In this document: piece after piece, positions 24,212-35,300 of the stretch
Layout of the letters: each line of letters begins with the position of its first letter
Numbering within the stretch: position 1 is the first letter of the stretch
Source of the DNA: a virus
DNA length: 64,000 nt
Direction: 5' to 3' (one strand)
Virus record (IMG/VR): IMGVR_UViG_3300028361_000012
Coordinates: 1-64,000 of that record
The notes under the pieces: generated by a model
Databases searched by the model: none
What the model was told of the DNA's origin: nothing
What the model saw: only the letters and a program-made list of their open reading frames with translations
Made by a program: the position numbers and the translations under genes

Positions 24212-27200
24212 ATGGCTGACAATATGGACGATAATCTGAAAAAGGCAAAAGCCTATCAAGATTCACTCGATGCAATAAACAAAAGAATTCAATCTCAAGA
24301 GCAGGCCGCTTCGAGTCTTGCTAATGAAATGGGTATTGCTTTTAGCGGTTTCATGACTCAAACCAAAAAGACTCAAGAAGAAAGATTAAAAGAAATTAAA
24401 TTAATCAATGACGCTAAGAAGTCAATAGAAGGTCAAAAAGCTGCCATATCTGAAGCGGCAAATCAAATTCTAAATTTAGAAGGCGCATTTAAGACTGTTA
24501 AATCATCTTCTGATTTATTTGCCGCATCTCTTAATTCTATTGACGCATCAAAACTTTCTCAAGAGTTTACTAATATATCAGAAGTTCAAGATAGAATGAA
24601 AACTCTTGGGGGTGATATAAACAAATTACAAGGAGACCAAAAGGATGAATTCGAACAGCTGGTAAAACTTCATGATGATTTTCATAAAAACAAAGAGGAT
24701 TTTAATAGTAAAAATGAAACCCATTTTAACGATTGGCTTGATGCAAACAAAGAAATAAGCGATATATTAGACGAATTACCTCTTAGTTCTATTGCAGATA
24801 AGATGTCTATGATAGAAAGTCTTAGAAACGGAGAGCTTGATGCTGTAGAGCAAATACTTGCAACCGACTCTCTTGATGCTAAGGCAAAACAAGAATTGCT
24901 TGGATTGACTCAACAAATGTCTGACGGACAAGCTGTGTTAAATAATTTACAAGCTGAGTCTGCAAATCAAATGAAGACCGAAACAAGCATTAGAAAGAAC
25001 ATGTGGAGCATGGTCGAAAAAAACTCTGGAAATGCGTTTAAGTCTATATTTGACCACATGAAACAAACCAATCAAGCATTTAAGGATGCTCAAAAGGATT
25101 TTGGTCTTGTATTCGATAGTTCCAATGTAGTTCAGATGACAGAGCTTACCAGTAAGGCTGCTGAGTTTAATATGTCAACTAAAGATACAGTCGCATTAAT
25201 GGGAGCTCTTGGTGAAGAACTTAGAACAATTGATACTCAATATTTAGCTTCGGCAACTGAGCACTTTGTAGCAATTCAAAAGGCTACTGGAATTTCTTCT
25301 GAAGAGGTTTCTAAGATTGCAGGAGAGATGATGAGAGCTGGGCAGTCTGCAGGAGAAGTGGAAGAATATATGGAAGGTTCAAATAAGATGGCTAAGTTGT
25401 TTGGAGTTAATACCAAAAAAGTCCTGCAAGGTGTTGCAAGAAATATTGATAAAATGCGTCAGATGGGATTCCAGGGTGGCGAAGAGTCTTTGACAAGAAT
25501 GGTTGCAACTGCTGAAAGGCTTCGTATGAATGTTGATGAGATATTTGATGTTGCAGCTAAGGCAAGAAATATAGAAGGAGCCATGGATATGGCATCACAA
25601 CTTCAGCTTGCTGGTGGTTCGTTTGCGGCTATTAATCCAATGGATTTGCTTTCTGCAGCTCGTAAAGGCCCAGAAGAGCTTCAAAAGATTCTTACTACAA
25701 TGGGTGATGACATAGGTTCGTTTGCAGAAGATGGAACATTCTCTTTTGATGCAATTGATGTTGACCGTCTTCAAATAGTTGCTGACGCAACAGGTCAGTC
25801 AATGGATTCTATTCAGAAGATGATTCAAAAGAATGCGGAAGATAATAAGAAAATGGATTTCTTACCAGATATGCAGCTGGAAGAAGTTATGGGTCCAGAC
25901 GGAAAGCCTCTTGACCAAGATATGATGAATAATATGCTTCTTGATTCTGTAGATGTTAATGGTAAAGCTCTTGAAGGCGGTATGCTTGATGAAATGGGAA
26001 TAGCAAGTCTTGAAGATTTGACAGCAGACCAGGCACAACAGCTTATTCAGAAAAAAATGGATGACACCAAAACGCTTGAAGAGCAAGCTAAAGCAAATCA
26101 ATCGTTCCAAGAGAGTATAGATGCGTTTAAAAATACTATAATGAATATGTTTACTTTGTTTCAGCCAGTGCTGGACGTTTTGACATCGTTCATTCAAGGT
26201 ATTATGGGAATGCCAGGGCCTCTTAAGTATGTGGCCGCAGCTCTTCTTGCGTTTGTAGCCGCAGCTCCTATGCTTGGAAAATCTCTTGATGGATTTAAAG
26301 CTATGGCATCTGGCGGAAAAAGTCTTATGGGTAAATTGGGAATCGGAAAAGGAAAAGAGATGGCGCAAAGTGCGGCTCCTGAGGTTCCTGGCGCTGGCGC
26401 TACAGATTCTGCACCACAAGGAAAAGGTGAGACAGGATTAGAAAGGCTTGCTAAAGGTCTTAAAGCAATGGGTACAGATTTTGGAACTGTAATGAAAGGT
26501 GTGCTTGCTACAGCGCTTGCTGGGCCAGCATTGTTAATGATGCTTCCAGGTATGCCAACTCTTTTTCTTATGGCTGCTGTTGGAGCGTTAGGTAAATTGG
26601 TGGTATTCGGATTTCAATCTCTCGCAAGAGGTATATCAACGCTTGGTAGGGCTAAGGGTATTATGAAAGGGGCACTTATGATGGTCTTAATTGGAGCGTC
26701 TTTGATTCCGTTTGCATTTGCTCTTGGGTTATTTACAGAAGTTAACTGGAGTGCTGTTGGTATGGCGGTGTTAATGTTATTAGGAACAGTTGTCACCTTG
26801 ATAGGTCTTGGTCTATTATTATCAACTCCAGCTGGAATGTTTTTATTAATTGGAGCTCTTGGTTTAGTCGCTGTTGGTATTGCTTTGATGGCGTTTGGAG
26901 CTTCTCTTATGGTATTTTCTGCTGCAGCTGCAGCAATGCAGGGAATGGAGTTCGGGTGGCTTGGTGACCTTGGTTGGAATTTATTATTAGCAGCGCCAGG
27001 TTTATTGCTTGGTGGGCTTGCTCTTATGATGGCAGCTCCAGCGTTGATGCTTGGTTCTTTAGGGCTTATGGGCATTGCTGTTGCGGCTACTATGGTTTCT
27101 GCTGTGGATTGGACAGCTTTCTCAAAAATGGGAGACGCTCTTCTCGGCATAGTTCCAGGTTTAATTGGATTTGGATTTGCTGGGCTTATGTTCCTTAATC

Positions 27201-27592
27201 CAATATTACTTCTTGGTATGCTTATGATGATTGGAACCCTTTCTGGTCTTGCCGCTGTAATGGCTCCGCTTGGAGAAACGCTTCCTGCTGCTGCAGATGG
27301 GTTGGATAGGATGGCTGAAGGTCTTGAAAGGTTGATGTCTGCAACAAGCAGTCTTGACCTTGAAAAACTTGAGATGCTTAGAAATCTTTCTTGGTCTATG
27401 GCAATTGGCGCTATAGGAGGAGGTCTTATGGGAGACTCAATTAATAAAATCGCTGAAGCTCTTGCTAAACTTAGTAAAGTTGGAGAAGGTGGCGGAAAGA
27501 GCGGTGGAACTCAAAAGATTCAAATTGACCTTAAGCTTAATGGTAGAGACCTTCAGAGTATTATTGTTGATGATACAACGATTGTTACATAA
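24212..27592 (+). CDS. tail tape measure protein
   Basis: The 1126-residue product sets tail length and is ejected during infection. The first 260 residues are coiled coil (for example AKKSIEGQKAAISEAANQIL). The middle has tape-measure-like helical repeats (STKDTVALMGALGEELRTID; SSEEVSKIAGEMMRAGQSAG). Residues 640-1050 hold many hydrophobic Ala/Gly/Leu/Met helices, the usual membrane-active part of tape measures. The C-terminus is a small polar region (KIQIDLKLNGRDLQSIIV). It is isolated between a terminator upstream and the repeat protein downstream, with its own TATTTAT box. Confidence 0.88.
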   Translation: MADNMDDNLKKAKAYQDSLDAINKRIQSQEQAASSLANEMGIAFSGFMTQTKKTQEERLKEIKLINDAKKSIEGQKAAISEAANQILNLEGAFKTVKSSSDLFAASLNSIDASKLSQEFTNISEVQDRMKTLGGDINKLQGDQKDEFEQLVKLHDDFHKNKEDFNSKNETHFNDWLDANKEISDILDELPLSSIADKMSMIESLRNGELDAVEQILATDSLDAKAKQELLGLTQQMSDGQAVLNNLQAESANQMKTETSIRKNMWSMVEKNSGNAFKSIFDHMKQTNQAFKDAQKDFGLVFDSSNVVQMTELTSKAAEFNMSTKDTVALMGALGEELRTIDTQYLASATEHFVAIQKATGISSEEVSKIAGEMMRAGQSAGEVEEYMEGSNKMAKLFGVNTKKVLQGVARNIDKMRQMGFQGGEESLTRMVATAERLRMNVDEIFDVAAKARNIEGAMDMASQLQLAGGSFAAINPMDLLSAARKGPEELQKILTTMGDDIGSFAEDGTFSFDAIDVDRLQIVADATGQSMDSIQKMIQKNAEDNKKMDFLPDMQLEEVMGPDGKPLDQDMMNNMLLDSVDVNGKALEGGMLDEMGIASLEDLTADQAQQLIQKKMDDTKTLEEQAKANQSFQESIDAFKNTIMNMFTLFQPVLDVLTSFIQGIMGMPGPLKYVAAALLAFVAAAPMLGKSLDGFKAMASGGKSLMGKLGIGKGKEMAQSAAPEVPGAGATDSAPQGKGETGLERLAKGLKAMGTDFGTVMKGVLATALAGPALLMMLPGMPTLFLMAAVGALGKLVVFGFQSLARGISTLGRAKGIMKGALMMVLIGASLIPFAFALGLFTEVNWSAVGMAVLMLLGTVVTLIGLGLLLSTPAGMFLLIGALGLVAVGIALMAFGASLMVFSAAAAAMQGMEFGWLGDLGWNLLLAAPGLLLGGLALMMAAPALMLGSLGLMGIAVAATMVSAVDWTAFSKMGDALLGIVPGLIGFGFAGLMFLNPILLLGMLMMIGTLSGLAAVMAPLGETLPAAADGLDRMAEGLERLMSATSSLDLEKLEMLRNLSWSMAIGAIGGGLMGDSINKIAEALAKLSKVGEGGGKSGGTQKIQIDLKLNGRDLQSIIVDDTTIVT

Positions 27593-27593
27593 A

Positions 27594-27627
27594 AGGCTTT
27601 AATTTAATGCCTGAATTTTTTTCTTTT
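27594..27627 (+). terminator. weak terminator-like hairpin after tape measure
   Basis: AGGC and GCCT flank an AT-rich partly complementary core and are followed by a seven-T run. The stem is imperfect. Confidence 0.35.
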
Positions 27628-27629
27628 AT

Positions 27630-27642
27630 TATTTATAAGAAA
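27630..27642 (+). promoter_or_regulatory. TATTTAT box
   Basis: TATTTATAAGAAA lies 15 nt before the ATG at 27652. Confidence 0.6.
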
Positions 27643-27651
27643 CACTAATTA

Positions 27652-30600
27652 ATGGAAGACGGATTCCCTTTATTTGACCCAAACGATGATGCTGCCAGAC
27701 AAGAGGAGAAGCTAAGAGAATACTATGAAGAATTTTCGGCTAACGCAAGACAAAGACTTCTTGCTAAAACTATTGTCAGACCATCCAGCGTTTATGATGT
27801 TCTTTATCCAAGAACAAGGGAAACTCTATTGTCTAAAAATACTCCATTTAAGTCAAATCTTGAAGAGGATGCAAAAATTATAAGAGATAAATTGATTGCT
27901 AAGTTGGTTACTGATGAAACTGACCTTGCAAAAATTTCTGAAGATTTTAGAAACTCAATGCTTGCAAGAGCAAAAATACAAGATGACAAAAATAATCTAA
28001 TGAGGTCTGGAGAGGCTTATAGAAATAATCTTATTGCAAAAAACTCTCCTAAGAAATCTGATATTGAAAAAGATTCAGAACAATTAAGAAGAACCAATTT
28101 AGCGAAGAACAACCCTAATTTATCATTCAACGATGATATTGATAAAAATAGCCAAGCTTTTAGAGAGAATGCTATTGCAAAAAATTCACCAAAGGACCAA
28201 GATTTACTTCAAGATTCTGAATCATTTAGAAATCAATATAGAAAGAATGATGTTCATAAGAACGTACCTATAGATACAGACCTTGAGAAGGACTCTGAAT
28301 CATTTAGGTTAAGAAACCTTCATAAAAATGTTGAAGGTATTAAGAAGCAAGATATAGACGATATTTCTAAAGCTAAGAGAGACCAATCTATTGCAAAGAA
28401 TACTCCTAATGATTCAGACCTTGAAAAAGACTCTGGTGCATTTAGAAAAGGTGATTTAAGTAAGAATCCACCAAAGGACCAAGACCTTCTTAGAGATACT
28501 GAAGATATTAGAAATCAGTATAGAGAGAAAGATTTGAACAGAAATGTTCCAAACAAAACTGATATAGAAAGAGATAACGAACTTTACAGAAGAGATAATA
28601 TTCATAAGAATGTTCCAAACGATTCTGACCTTAAAGCTGATTCTGAAATATATAGAAACAATAATCTTTCAAAAGGCGGAGAAGGCTCTATTGGATTAGA
28701 TGAAATTGGTGATGAAAAAAGAATTGAACTACTTTCTAAAAACGGACCTAATCCTACAAATTTAGAAACAGACTCAGCTCAGTTTAGAGAAGATGACCTG
28801 GCTTTAAATCCTAACAAAAATTCAGACCTTGAAAAAGATTCTGAGAGATTTAGAAGCGATGACCTTTCGGCAAACAAACCAAATACAAGCAATTTAGAAT
28901 TTGACTCAGTTCCATTTAGAGATAGCGACCTGTCAGCAAATAAAGTTAATTTAAGCGATTTAGAAACAGACTCAGTTCAATTTAGAGCTGACGACCTTTC
29001 TGCAAACAAGCCGAGCGAAAGTAGTTTAGAAACAGACTCAGTTCAATTTAGAGCTGATGACCTGTCTGTAAACAAACCAATTCAATCAGACCTTGAAAAA
29101 GACTCAACTCAATTTAGAGCTGATGACTTGTCGTTAAATAAACCAGTTCAAAGTAGTTTAGAAACAGATTCAATTCCATTTAGAAGCGATGACCTTTCTT
29201 TTAATACTCCAAGTTTTACAGATTTAGAAACAGACTCAGTTGTCTTCAGAGATGATGACTTGTCGTTGAACACTCCAAATTTAAGCGACCTTGAGATAGA
29301 TTCAGCAAACTTTAGATTAGATGACCTTTCTGCTAATTCACCAATTGATACGGATTTAGAAGTAGACTCAGTTCCATTTAGAGCTGATGACCTTTCTGCT
29401 AACTCGCCAAATTTTAGTGACCTGGAGGTAGATTCAGTTCCGTTTAGAAATGATGACTTAGCGACAAATGTACCAAACTTTAGTGACCTTTTAGATGACT
29501 CAGCTCCTTTTAGAACTGATGACCTTTCTGCTAATGTTCCTAATAGTTCAAATCTTTTAACTGACTCAGAAGATTTTAGAGATGATGATTTATCAGCTAA
29601 CGTCCCAAGTACAAGTGACCTTGGTGTTGATTCTGCTATTCATAGAGCTACAGACCTTGCGGCTAACGTTCCAAATAATTCAAGTATACTTGCTGATTCT
29701 GTTGCATTTAGAGATAACGCTGTTTCTTCTAATGTTCCGTTGGCTCAAAATCTTCTTACAGATTCGTCAACATATAGAACAGATGCTATTGCAAAAAATG
29801 CTGGATATGGATTGCTTGGAGTAAATGTTAATGGAGCTGGGACCAGCGCATTCTTGGGTATATCAAGAGTATTTACTCAAGGTATAATTTTAAGACAATT
29901 ATTGCTTTCTAAGAATGTTTCTAAGAACACAAATTTAGAAACAGACTCAGAAGTATTTAGAGATAACAATAAGATTTCAAATAGATGGCAAGTTTCAAAT
30001 AATGAATATACATCGAGCAATGAAAACTGGACTTTAGGAAGAATTACTCAAGGTAGTATAAACACTAACAAAGTTGATTATACACGTCTTGACCCATACT
30101 ACACGCCTACAGCAAAGGCTATTTTCTCAACTGACGATTATATCGTCACGAAAGGTAACGAAATTCAAGGTTTATATGGAACCAGTCAAAAAGTAGATTT
30201 TCCAACTGGAAGAAGGCCAAGAGTGATTAGTGATGCTCTTTATTCTGTTAATCCAATAGGAGAAAAAGGTGGTCAATTTGAAGATTCATTCTTTAAGAGA
30301 CAAACATACGTACCATTTAAAGAGGGTCAAGTAACTTCAACTATTAGAAATTATAGTTTAGAAAGAAGTGCGTTTAATTTATACAGACTTCAAGCGGGAG
30401 ACCCTTCTTCTCTTGGAGAGTTAGAATCATTCAATCAAGATGGTTTCCAGGAGTTGATTTCAAATACAATTGGTTCATTTAGAGGGTTGTCTCAATTGAG
30501 AACAAATACAACTCCAGCTTCAGTAATACAAGCAAATGGAGGCGCCTACTATCAAGGTGGTGGTGGTAATATGGATTTATTGAGACCAACTGCAAACGAT

Positions 30601-32010
30601 GCAGTACTTGGTAGTGCGCAATCAATGATGGCTAAGACATCTATTGGAAACCCTTATGAGGATGAAGATTTCTTCCTTGGAAAAAGAGGTGTAAAACATA
30701 TTGTGAACACTATTAAGGCAAGTAACGAACCTCTTGCTCCAAACTTTGACCCACAAAACAATAGAGCTTACATAACAGGTGTTAAGAGAGATGGTAGCCC
30801 AAGAATCTCAAGACAAAGATATACAGTAGCGAATCCTTATGCGCCTTCAGATGCTGGTAAGCTTGTTTTCTTTATAAAAAATTATGCAAGTGAGGAACAG
30901 TTTCATTTTCCTCCTTATATTATGAGTATGCAAAATACTGAGAACGCCAACTGGAATTCAGTTAATTTCCTTGGTAGACCAGAGGCTGTGTATACATACA
31001 ACAATTCAAGTAGAGATGCGTCTATTTCTTTTTTCGTATTAACAGATTACGCTCAAAGTGTTGATGTTGGTAGAGATTGGGACAGTGAAGGTATGGAAAA
31101 GGTTGCTGCAACTTTCGATAAACACTTTACTGATAGCGATAAGGCTCAAAACACAAATATAATAAATCAAATTGAAGCTCTTAAGGCTGAACAAAATAAG
31201 CAAAAAGATGATGCTATAGAGCTTTCTAAAAAAATTGACGAAAATCAAAATGAAGGAGCAGCTATTGAATCAAAACAAGAAGAAATAGAGCAATCTACAG
31301 AACAAGACGATTTTTTCGGATGGTTTCAAACAAAGACTATTGCTGCTAAGAATAAGGCCAAAAATGCTCAAGATGCAATTTTTAATAAAGAGCAGAAGAA
31401 AAATAATGAGGTTGAGTCTGGTATTCTGGATAAAAGAGCTCAAGAACTTAAGACAGAAGCTGGAAAAGTTAATGATGCAATAGGGGAAGCTGATAATAAA
31501 TTTAATGGTCTTACAGATTATTCTGAGAGTAACACGAATGCTGGAAACGTTTATAATATAGATGTAATAAAGAAAGAGTTTATTAATGGAGAGACAGCTT
31601 GTAAGCCTGAAGATACTATAAAGAGAATAAATACGATGAAAAAGAATCTGATGTTCCAGCCTGCCTATTTCTCTGGAGATAAGATTGACTTCGTAAGAAA
31701 AGTTGAGTTCTTGTCTAAACTTACAAGGCCAGCTGCAAATGATAATGGTTCAGAAACTGGATTCTCATTTACTACTCCTCCTATTTGTCACATTCACCTT
31801 GGTGATTGGTGGAACCATGATATTGTTGTAAACAGCGTTAGTTTTGATTATGCAGATGCTCCATGGACACTTGAGGGTGGAAGAGTTCAGCCTATGTGGG
31901 TTCTTGTTTCTCTTAACTTCAATATGATTGGGCCATACAAGTCATTCAATGCAGCTCCGCCTCTTGCAACTGATGCTGGAGGTATGTATAGTCCACTTCG
32001 TGGATTATAA
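27652..32010 (+). CDS. large tail/baseplate protein with 30 copies of a 22-residue repeat
   Basis: The 1452-residue product falls into parts. Residues 63-715 are 29 contiguous repeats with consensus NxPxxSDLExDSxxFRxDDLSA. One more copy lies near residue 755. Next comes a region of tail-like sequence, then a C-terminal domain with FPPYIMSMQNTENANWNSVN, FLGRPEAVYTYNNSSRDASI and a coiled-coil insert (about 1160-1285). The C-terminal motif (F.GR.E.VY.Y.....R..S..F) is seen in phage baseplate proteins near the LysM-type gene, which indeed follows here. The repeats probably form a rod or tether. The protein lacks Cys except one near residue 1320 and one in the last 90 residues. Confidence 0.75.
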   Translation: MEDGFPLFDPNDDAARQEEKLREYYEEFSANARQRLLAKTIVRPSSVYDVLYPRTRETLLSKNTPFKSNLEEDAKIIRDKLIAKLVTDETDLAKISEDFRNSMLARAKIQDDKNNLMRSGEAYRNNLIAKNSPKKSDIEKDSEQLRRTNLAKNNPNLSFNDDIDKNSQAFRENAIAKNSPKDQDLLQDSESFRNQYRKNDVHKNVPIDTDLEKDSESFRLRNLHKNVEGIKKQDIDDISKAKRDQSIAKNTPNDSDLEKDSGAFRKGDLSKNPPKDQDLLRDTEDIRNQYREKDLNRNVPNKTDIERDNELYRRDNIHKNVPNDSDLKADSEIYRNNNLSKGGEGSIGLDEIGDEKRIELLSKNGPNPTNLETDSAQFREDDLALNPNKNSDLEKDSERFRSDDLSANKPNTSNLEFDSVPFRDSDLSANKVNLSDLETDSVQFRADDLSANKPSESSLETDSVQFRADDLSVNKPIQSDLEKDSTQFRADDLSLNKPVQSSLETDSIPFRSDDLSFNTPSFTDLETDSVVFRDDDLSLNTPNLSDLEIDSANFRLDDLSANSPIDTDLEVDSVPFRADDLSANSPNFSDLEVDSVPFRNDDLATNVPNFSDLLDDSAPFRTDDLSANVPNSSNLLTDSEDFRDDDLSANVPSTSDLGVDSAIHRATDLAANVPNNSSILADSVAFRDNAVSSNVPLAQNLLTDSSTYRTDAIAKNAGYGLLGVNVNGAGTSAFLGISRVFTQGIILRQLLLSKNVSKNTNLETDSEVFRDNNKISNRWQVSNNEYTSSNENWTLGRITQGSINTNKVDYTRLDPYYTPTAKAIFSTDDYIVTKGNEIQGLYGTSQKVDFPTGRRPRVISDALYSVNPIGEKGGQFEDSFFKRQTYVPFKEGQVTSTIRNYSLERSAFNLYRLQAGDPSSLGELESFNQDGFQELISNTIGSFRGLSQLRTNTTPASVIQANGGAYYQGGGGNMDLLRPTANDAVLGSAQSMMAKTSIGNPYEDEDFFLGKRGVKHIVNTIKASNEPLAPNFDPQNNRAYITGVKRDGSPRISRQRYTVANPYAPSDAGKLVFFIKNYASEEQFHFPPYIMSMQNTENANWNSVNFLGRPEAVYTYNNSSRDASISFFVLTDYAQSVDVGRDWDSEGMEKVAATFDKHFTDSDKAQNTNIINQIEALKAEQNKQKDDAIELSKKIDENQNEGAAIESKQEEIEQSTEQDDFFGWFQTKTIAAKNKAKNAQDAIFNKEQKKNNEVESGILDKRAQELKTEAGKVNDAIGEADNKFNGLTDYSESNTNAGNVYNIDVIKKEFINGETACKPEDTIKRINTMKKNLMFQPAYFSGDKIDFVRKVEFLSKLTRPAANDNGSETGFSFTTPPICHIHLGDWWNHDIVVNSVSFDYADAPWTLEGGRVQPMWVLVSLNFNMIGPYKSFNAAPPLATDAGGMYSPLRGL
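27838..29796 (+). repeat. 29 tandem in-frame repeats of about 66 bp (22 residues)
   Basis: Copies 1-13 are diverged and basic (ending in xxAK or xxSK, length 22-26 codons). Copies 14-27 are exactly 22 codons and acidic (ending in DDLSA-like), and copies 28 and 29 are diverged but also 22 codons. The shift from basic to acidic versions occurs near base 28740. An isolated copy lies at 29914-29979. Codon use differs between adjacent copies, so most of the expansion is old. Confidence 0.9.
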
Positions 32011-32048
32011 TCTGTAATAGGCTTTGTTTTCACTTTTTTTATTCTTAT

Positions 32049-32060
32049 TATTTATAGAAA
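32049..32060 (+). promoter_or_regulatory. TATTTAT box
   Basis: TATTTATAGAAA lies 16 nt before the ATG at 32072. Confidence 0.6.
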
Positions 32061-32071
32061 AGTAAATAATT

Positions 32072-32377
32072 ATGCCATTCAATTTCTACAGTCTATTAAA
32101 GTCAAACGACAAATTAAAAGATATGCCTCCTGTTTTAATAAAAAAGAGACATACCGATAGAGTCATTATATACAATCAACAAAAAAATAGGTTAGATACT
32201 ATTGCTGGAGATATATATAGAGATGAAACGTTTTGGAGGTTAATACTTTGGGCCAATCCAGAATACTTTATGGAGTTTGATATTCCAGACAATACTGCGA
32301 TTAGGGTTCCGTTCCCGCTTCAGGATGTATTGAATGAAGTGAATATAAAAATTGTTGCAACAAGAGATAGAGGATAA
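32072..32377 (+). CDS. gp53/LysM-like baseplate protein
   Basis: The 101-residue product has the short form expected of tail protein X/gp53-type baseplate proteins: HTDRVIIYNQQKNRLDTIAG, then DIYRDETFWRLILWANPEY and NTAIRVPFPLQDV. The order (a run to a Trp/Asn turn, then IP-type loop) is that of a LysM-like module. The next gene begins 2 bases after the stop, so they form one unit. It probably clamps the hub to the wedge or tube. Confidence 0.7.
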   Translation: MPFNFYSLLKSNDKLKDMPPVLIKKRHTDRVIIYNQQKNRLDTIAGDIYRDETFWRLILWANPEYFMEFDIPDNTAIRVPFPLQDVLNEVNIKIVATRDRG

Positions 32378-32379
32378 AT

Positions 32380-35300
32380 ATGGGAAGAGCACCAGTAAAT
32401 CCACAGCCAGATGGTTTTCGTATGAAAGACCTCTTTATTGACGTTAGGCTTGAAGCTTGCGTTGGAGGGAGTACGTTTGATTTTCTTGGAAGAAAACTGT
32501 TTAGTGCAGAATTCTTCAGACAAAGCGTTGGTTTTGGTATCACATCAATTGATATTGAGATTAACACTTCACTACAACCTCTTGTAACAATTGTGTTTAA
32601 AGATTTGTATGGTCAAACTATTTTCGGAGGTCAAGACAGGCATCCAACAGATAGCAATGTTTCTATTGACTATTCTGTATTATTCAACTGGCCACCACCA
32701 AAGTTCTTATTTTCCTACAAGGGATACCTTGGGGAGCCGTCTACGTGGTTACTTAACCTAAAGAGGACATCTACTTCATTTAATGGAAGCGATGGCTCTT
32801 ATGACGTTAAATGCGAGTTTGTACCAAATCAATGGGGATTCTTTGCTGATTTACCTTTCTTATATTTGCTTGCAGCAAAAAGATTAAGAAAAGATAGGCT
32901 TGGACCAGGAAATGATGATGCTGTAACAAGCATCTTTGACCTTATTAAAATAGGTAAGCAGGTTGAGGTTAAAACACAGGATACAACAAAAGAGTTTGAT
33001 GACCTGGTTAAGAAACTGGGTAGCATGAAGTCTAACTTAGGTAGAGCTCTTACTGTTACAAATATTTTAGAACCTGGAGAAGAAGTTATTGGCTCTGTAA
33101 ACAATCAGTCGGTAGTAGGATTTCAAACTATTACAATTCCTAATATAGCTGATTTTGGAGATGACGTAAATTCAATACCACTTATTGAGAGCAAGCTTAA
33201 AGAGGCAACAACCTTAAATGCATTAAATACTTATTTGTTATTATCTCTTAAGATAAATGCAAACGGAGTAAATGTTAATGGATTTACGAGGTTTGGTGTT
33301 GTAACAAGTAATTTCGCTTCATTTAATAAGGCGTTTAATAATCCTACGCTTAGAATTCCAATTGATTCAGCTAAGACTCAAACTCTCGGTCTTATATCAG
33401 ACAATCTTCAAAAGATTGATGATGAAATAAAAAGGAGAGTTTTTGCTTCATCAGAAAAGAAGCTTGAGAAAATTACTATAGGAGAAATATTTTCACAAAT
33501 AGCAAAAGATTCTGCCTTTTTAATGGGAAGTATTCTTGATGCTGGACTTGATGGATACAGAGGGAGTAGTGACAGACAAGCGGCCAGAGATGAGTTGTTA
33601 GTAAATAAGCAAATTCTTATTGGAGAATCATTTCCTTTGGTTTTGAATGATGATGGAGATGAACTTCCAGCAACAAAGAAGAATTTAGAAGGAGCACAAG
33701 GTGCTGACGGTGTTGAAATTGGTGTTGACGAACACGAAATGGAGTTTGTAAAAAATTTTATCATTGCTATTAGTGAGGGTATTGCAAAAGATTTGCTTGT
33801 AAATAACGCTCAGTCTGGACAAGATGATGCAGCACTCAAGCAAAGGATTAATAACATTGAAATGTCATCCTCAAATCCTTATAAATCATATTATCCAAAC
33901 ATAGCATCAAACATACTTGTTAGGGGTGGCATTGTTGCTTATATGACAAGAAGTAGTGACCCAAATTTACCAGGAGATTTTGGTGGAGATATTTGGAAAG
34001 TTGATAGAGATGATGTTTCGTCAATTGAAGAGCTTGCAGAGAGGGATATTCAGAACATAACTGATTCAATACTTGGAAACCTTTCTGATGTTGATTTTTT
34101 ATTATTAAGAAGGTATTGCCTTTTTATGTCCAACGCATTTACTCAAGACGCAGCATCAATGGCGCATCCAAATGGGGATTCAGGCCTTCAAATAGTTCCA
34201 GGAGGATTTGGGTTTGCAGATGCAGCAGCTACAACAGCATTTCTTGGGTCTGGAATGAGTTATTTTGGAAACCAAAGCCCAGATGATTGGCAAGTAGTTT
34301 TACAAAGCCCTTCAGACCCTGCTGGAGATGATGGGTTTCCTAATGTTTTAGACGCTTTTGAAGCCAGCGAAGATGATGAGATACAATTAAGAACAAAAGA
34401 AGAGAATGCAGCTCTTGGATATGAGACACTCACATTCAAGCAGATATGGGGAGAGCTTGCTGTTCCTGAGGTTTTTTTAGGAGATAATGTGACTCTTGTA
34501 AATGGAAATCTTGTATTTAATACTTATGAGGAAGAAGAGTCTAAAAGAGAAGACCAAATACAGGCAGTTCAAAACGAAGCTCAAAATTTAGCAAACAATC
34601 AAAGTAATTCGCTGTCTGACGCTAAAAGTCTTTCTCCTTCTGGAATTAGAAATGCTCAAAATCCACTATCTTTTGTTGACAGTAAATATACAGCAACAAG
34701 AATAGTAAATAATAGAATTGGCTATACATTCCCGACATCAAATGGCAATGAATACATGGCTGTGTTTTTTAGAGGAGAAGACAACAAAAGAGCTCAAGAG
34801 GCTAATTCTGCACCAACAGATGGTGAGTTTAAAAATTCAGATAAAGACATTACTGATGCTGGTCAAAATGAACCGCTTGGATATGTCCCTATTAATGCTA
34901 AATACGGAGATGAGGGAGATAAAACTACTGCTTTAGATAACTCTCCTAAGTTTATACTTAACAGAATAGGGTCTCTTGTGGGATATAGAGATGGTACGAC
35001 TCAAAGTAGAGCTGGAAATGTAGTTGATTTTGATGAGATGAAAGACCCAGCTCCAGGTTTTTTCGGCTCTAAAGACCCTTTGGTTACGCTTTTTGCGGCA
35101 ACAAATATTAAATGGAATAATTCTATTAAAGAAAATCCGCAAGATAACCCAAACCAAACAACAAATCAAGACGGTGTTGATTACACTGGAAACATAGGGT
35201 ATACAATTGCGGCACATAGTGGTACTGACCCAGATTCTGGTCTTGTATTTGGAATTTTTAGCCCAAGTCAAAGTGGGAGAAATCATAGAGCTTTTGTTAG

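Noticed and set aside
26614-27150. Long minus-strand frame opposite the tape measure, and a similar one at 25862-26419
   Set aside because: Composition mirrors the hydrophobic plus-strand helices; there are no motifs or start signals.
27838-29796. Array of about 66-bp direct repeats that could suggest a CRISPR-like locus
   Set aside because: The period is 22 codons in one long open frame, the repeats vary at synonymous and replacement sites, and there are no constant repeats with unique spacers.
31161-31550. Coiled-coil-rich stretch inside the repeat protein, considered as a separate gene fusion
   Set aside because: The frame is continuous with the conserved C-terminal domain before and after it, so it is an insertion within one protein.
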